Origin: Roseburia sp. CAG:309
GTDB taxonomy: Bacteria > Bacillota > Clostridia > Lachnospirales > Lachnospiraceae
Assembly (NCBI GenBank): GCA_000434115.1
Contig: FR894008.1
Span: 1 to 9,138 of the forward strand
DNA: 9,138 nucleotides
Direction of reading: 5' to 3'
The notes beneath the pieces were generated by a model. The model was not told the DNA's origin, ran no database searches, and saw nothing but the letters and a program-made list of their open reading frames with translations. Positions 6,392 through 9,138 of the stretch are shown one piece after another (position 1 is the stretch's first letter; each line of letters begins with the position of its first letter). The position numbers and the translations under genes were made by a program.

Positions 6392-7045
6392 ATGAGAAAC
6401 CGATTTGACCGACAGTTAGAGACGTTAAATGATGAAATGATTGAGATGGGAAGCCTGATCTGCCGTGCAATTGAGATGGCGGTAGATGCCCTTTTAAACA
6501 AAGATCTGAAGACGGCGAAAGAAACGATTACATTTGATCTTGAGATCGATCACAAAGAACGCGATATCGAAAGTATCTGCATGAAGCTTCTGCTTCAGCA
6601 GCAGCCGGTAGCGCGCGATCTTCGTTTGATCAGTTCCGCACTTAAAATGATTACGGATATGGAAAGAATTGGAGATCAGGCAGCAGACATCGCCGAGATC
6701 ACAGTATCTATGGCGGAAGTGGGTGGAACGATCGACCTTGCGCCAATCCAGGAAATGTCAGCGATCACAATGCAGATGGTGGAAAAGAGCATCGGTGCGT
6801 TCGTCAATAAAGACGATGAATTGGCAACGAAAGTCATTTACATGGACGATCAGGTGGATGACTGCTTCGACAGCATCAAAACGCAGATTATCAATCTCAT
6901 TAACAAAAATACCGAAATTGGTGAGAAGGCGACTGATATCCTGATGATTGCCAAATATCTTGAGAGGATCGGAGATCATGCAACGAATATTGCAGACTGG
7001 GTGGTATATTCGATTCGCGGAAAGCATGAAAAAGGAAATGAGTAG
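6392..7045 (+). CDS. phoU: Phosphate signalling regulator PhoU (217 aa)
   Basis: This cytoplasmic all-helical protein links the Pst transporter to the phosphate two-component sensor and limits uptake and Pho expression when phosphate is plentiful. It has two tandem three-helix PhoU domains, each with the metal-binding ExxxD-type motif: DMERIGDQAADI at about residues 89-100 and YLERIGDHATNI at about 189-200. The N-terminus, FDRQLETLNDEMIEMG, is typical, as is QQPVARDLRLISSALKMITD before the first motif. Length matches the family. It is the last gene of the pst operon. The usual partners phoB and phoR are not in the window on either side, so the sensor pair must be elsewhere. Confidence 0.95.
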   Translation: MRNRFDRQLETLNDEMIEMGSLICRAIEMAVDALLNKDLKTAKETITFDLEIDHKERDIESICMKLLLQQQPVARDLRLISSALKMITDMERIGDQAADIAEITVSMAEVGGTIDLAPIQEMSAITMQMVEKSIGAFVNKDDELATKVIYMDDQVDDCFDSIKTQIINLINKNTEIGEKATDILMIAKYLERIGDHATNIADWVVYSIRGKHEKGNE

Positions 7046-7051
7046 CATAAT

Positions 7052-7080
7052 TTGCAATTTCCTCATAAATATGTTACAAT
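7052..7080 (+). promoter_or_regulatory. Extended -10 promoter for citrate synthase
   Basis: The -35 is TTGCAA (7052-7057), with a 17 bp spacer and a -10 of TACAAT (7075-7080). TGT at 7072-7074 provides an extended -10. The predicted start is near 7087, which falls within the left arm of the inverted repeat at 7082-7124. Confidence 0.7.
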
Positions 7081-7081
7081 A

Positions 7082-7124
7082 TAAAAGCGTACGGTCGCAT
7101 TTTTAAGTGACTTGTACGCTTTTA
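7082..7124 (+). terminator. Long inverted repeat: candidate bidirectional terminator or attenuator
   Basis: TAAAAGCGTAC (7082-7092) is perfectly complementary to GTACGCTTTTA (7114-7124). The stem continues inward as GTCGC (7094-7098) with GTGAC (7107-7111), leaving an ATTTTTAA loop. A-rich and T-rich arm ends suit intrinsic termination in both directions, which would end the pst-phoU operon 37 bases after the phoU stop. The U run is only four bases and lies in the stem, so efficiency is uncertain. Because the downstream promoter starts inside it, it could also act on the citrate synthase transcript. Confidence 0.6.
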
Positions 7125-7174
7125 CACGTCTTAGGATGGCGAAGGAATGCAAGATACCAAAAGGAGGCGCAGAA

Positions 7175-8554
7175 ATGGACAATAAATCAATGATGCAGTT
7201 AGATGGGGACTTAAATACACAATTTGATGATCTGGTAAATTATTGTATGTTATCCGGTAAGATCAGTCAGCATTTGTATGAGGATTACGATGTCAAACGT
7301 GGACTTCGTGATTCCAATGGGAAAGGGGTATTGACCGGACTGACCGAGATCGCCGATGTCGTTTCATACCAATACGACGAGGACGGCAATAAAGTTCCGG
7401 GGCCGGGAAAACTTTACTATCAGGGATATGATGTGGAAGATCTTATAAAAAGTTACCAGAATAAACGATATGCGTTTGAAGAGACAACCTATCTGCTCCT
7501 TTTTGGGGAACTGCCGACGCCGGAGCAGTTTGAGAGCTTTAAAAATATATTATCAAGTCTTCAGGAATTGTCCGCTCATTTTGTCCGCGATGTCATTATG
7601 AAGGCACCGAGTGAAAACCTGATGAATGCCTTGCAGAAAAGTGTGCTGACCTTGTATTCGTATGATGAAAACCCGGATGATATTTCCGTGCCAAATGTAC
7701 TGCGCCAGTCATTGCAGCTTATTAGCAAATTGCCAATTATTTCTGTTTATGCGTATCATTCCTACCGGCATTTTAAATTTGATGATGCCCTTGTGATCCG
7801 TACGCCGGACAAGTCGATGTCGACAGCAGAAAATATTCTGCAGATGATCCGCCCGGATGGAAAATTTACACCGTTAGAGGCGAAAGTTCTTGATGTGGCA
7901 CTGGTACTTCATGCCGAGCACGGCGGCGGTAATAATTCGACCTTTACAAACCACGTAGTAACATCTTCCGGAACCGATACGTATTCGGCAATCTCCGCAT
8001 CGATCGGTTCATTGAAGGGACCTCGCCACGGAGGAGCCAATCTGAAAGTGCTGCAGATGTTTGATGATATCAAAGAGCACTGTCCGGACTGGAAAGATAA
8101 GGCGGCGATCACCGAGTATCTGTCAAAGATTCTTGACAAAAAAGCATTCGATGGCAGTGGACTGATCTACGGAATGGGACATGCGGTATACACCGAATCC
8201 GATCCGCGTGAGGTCGTACTTAAGAAGTATGCGAAAAAACTTTCCGAGGTCAAAGGGCTTCGGGATGAGTTTAAATTATATGAGACCGTGGAAAAAGTGG
8301 CAGCCAGACTTCTGATGAAGAAACGCCATCTTTATAAACCGGTCTGTGCCAATGTTGACTTTTACAGTGGATTTGTATATACTATGCTTGGAATTCCGAG
8401 AGAATTGTTTACACCGATTTTTGCCATTTCACGTATTTCCGGATGGTGTGCACATCGCTTGGAAGAACGTGTCAACGATGGAAAGATCATTCGTCCTGCG
8501 TATAAATTTGTCGGAAAGCACAAAGAATATCAGGATATGGAAGAAAGGAACTAA
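7175..8554 (+). CDS. gltA: Citrate synthase, Si type (459 aa)
   Basis: This cytoplasmic enzyme condenses acetyl-CoA and oxaloacetate to citrate. In fermentative Clostridia it usually feeds the short oxidative arm to 2-oxoglutarate and glutamate. The catalytic residues are visible: His249 in AEHGGGNNSTF, His285 in LKGPRHGGAN, His336 with the following DPR arginine in GMGHAVYTESDPR, and Asp395 in ANVDFYSG. The C-terminal SRISGWCAHRLEE is typical. The N-terminal extension before YYQGYDVEDL (about residues 1-85) is longer than in the short forms, and the total length fits the clostridial group of about 455 residues. The start is ATG 7 nt after AAGGAGG (7161-7167); an in-frame TTG at 7112 lies in the hairpin and is rejected. 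A 2-methylcitrate synthase activity cannot be excluded. No aconitase or isocitrate dehydrogenase gene follows within the window. Confidence 0.93.
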   Translation: MDNKSMMQLDGDLNTQFDDLVNYCMLSGKISQHLYEDYDVKRGLRDSNGKGVLTGLTEIADVVSYQYDEDGNKVPGPGKLYYQGYDVEDLIKSYQNKRYAFEETTYLLLFGELPTPEQFESFKNILSSLQELSAHFVRDVIMKAPSENLMNALQKSVLTLYSYDENPDDISVPNVLRQSLQLISKLPIISVYAYHSYRHFKFDDALVIRTPDKSMSTAENILQMIRPDGKFTPLEAKVLDVALVLHAEHGGGNNSTFTNHVVTSSGTDTYSAISASIGSLKGPRHGGANLKVLQMFDDIKEHCPDWKDKAAITEYLSKILDKKAFDGSGLIYGMGHAVYTESDPREVVLKKYAKKLSEVKGLRDEFKLYETVEKVAARLLMKKRHLYKPVCANVDFYSGFVYTMLGIPRELFTPIFAISRISGWCAHRLEERVNDGKIIRPAYKFVGKHKEYQDMEERN

Positions 8555-8560
8555 CAGACG

Positions 8561-9138
8561 ATGAAACAGAAAATCTTATTTTTTGACATTGATGGGACCT
8601 TGATAGACGAAGAAACGGATGTTGTGCCGGAAAGTGCGAAAAAGGCACTGGCTGCGGCGAAAGAGAAGGGGCATCTGCTTTTTATCTGCTCGGGGCGCTG
8701 TCTGGCGATCATTCCACAAAATGTCGTGGATCTGGGATTTGATGGATTGATCGGGGGCTGTGGAACCTATATTGAGATGGAAGGCAAAGAAGTGTATCAT
8801 CATATACTTCCGAGGGAACTGCAAAAAGAGATTATAAAAGATCTGGAAAAATATCATATTGACGGCGTGCTGGAAGGAAAAGACTGTTCTGCGTTCCGCC
8901 GTGATTACTGGATGCCGAAAGTGATTTCGATATTTACAGAAAACGGAAGTTTTACCGCGCGTACACAATGTTACTGGGATGAAGAATTTTCCTTTGATAA
9001 GATGGCATTGTGGTTCGATGAATCGTCAGATATGGCGGCTTTCCGCAGAAAATATGAGACGCAGTTTGATTTTATCGAACGTGATCCGACGTTTTATGAG
9101 GTGATTCCGAAAGGAATATCCAAAGCGACGGGGATTGA
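8561..9138 (+). CDS. HAD hydrolase, Cof-type (subfamily IIB), truncated by window end
   Basis: The first 192 codons are present with no stop before the window ends; the family is usually about 255-280 residues. This is a cytoplasmic phosphatase of the Cof/YbiV type, acting on sugar phosphates, flavin or cofactor phosphates. Motif I is FFDIDGTL with Asp9 and Asp11, and motif II is FICSGR with Ser44. The region from about residue 80 to 175 is the C2 cap. IPKGISKATG at the very end carries the motif III lysine (Lys184 or Lys188). The last motif with the GDxxND aspartates would lie beyond the window. The ATG is 6 nt after the citrate synthase stop with AAAGGAA (8544-8550) as ribosome binding site, so the two are probably co-transcribed. 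Substrate cannot be deduced. Confidence 0.9.
   Translation, partial: MKQKILFFDIDGTLIDEETDVVPESAKKALAAAKEKGHLLFICSGRCLAIIPQNVVDLGFDGLIGGCGTYIEMEGKEVYHHILPRELQKEIIKDLEKYHIDGVLEGKDCSAFRRDYWMPKVISIFTENGSFTARTQCYWDEEFSFDKMALWFDESSDMAAFRRKYETQFDFIERDPTFYEVIPKGISKATGI

Noticed and set aside
7121..7137. Single TTTACA followed by TAGGAT near citrate synthase as a third Pho box
   Set aside because: There is no second TTTACA 23 bp upstream, the gap to the -10-like sequence is 5 rather than 9, and the TTTACA is part of the hairpin arm.
7112..7174. Longer citrate synthase starting at TTG 7112
   Set aside because: The extra codons fall in the inverted repeat and the ribosome binding site itself; AAGGAGG at 7161-7167 fits the ATG at 7175.
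8576..8968. 130-codon open frame on the - strand
   Set aside because: It is antisense to the Cof-type HAD gene, whose + strand frame shows conserved catalytic motifs; the reverse frame shows none.

Overview
The window looks like chromosome from a low-to-mid GC Firmicute, most likely a gut Clostridia of the Lachnospiraceae type. This rests on the strong GGAGG-type ribosome binding sites, the lipoprotein PstS with a Ser/Gly-rich linker, the protein styles and the dense co-directional layout. No rRNA or other marker fixes the genus. Every gene I can support is on the + strand.

Region 1 (1-316) holds a decayed 3' fragment of a DUF2798-like membrane protein behind a promoter-like sequence. Region 2 (317-2477) is a two-gene unit: a strong extended -10 promoter, a structured leader of about 130 nt ending in a terminator-like hairpin, a MATE-family efflux transporter, and a Gph-like HAD phosphatase whose start overlaps the MATE end.

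Region 3 (2460-7045) is the phosphate block. Two near-identical promoter modules lie 352 bp apart, each TTTACA-N17-TTTACA-N9-(-10), and they read as Pho boxes. One precedes an unrecognised 78-residue two-helix membrane protein. The other precedes pstS-pstC-pstA-pstB-phoU, a complete high-affinity phosphate ABC importer with its PhoU regulator, tightly packed with short gaps or overlaps. The PstS is notable: its two sequence halves are in the reverse of the usual order, i.e. a circular permutation. No phoB/phoR two-component pair is present in the window.

Region 4 (7046-9138) begins with an extended -10 promoter fused to a long inverted repeat that could both terminate the pst operon and attenuate the next transcript. 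It is followed by a Si-type citrate synthase and the first 192 codons of a Cof-type HAD hydrolase that runs off the window.

The strongest items for follow-up are the permuted PstS, the duplicated Pho-type promoter with its unknown small membrane gene, the MATE leader RNA, and the promoter/hairpin overlap before the citrate synthase gene.
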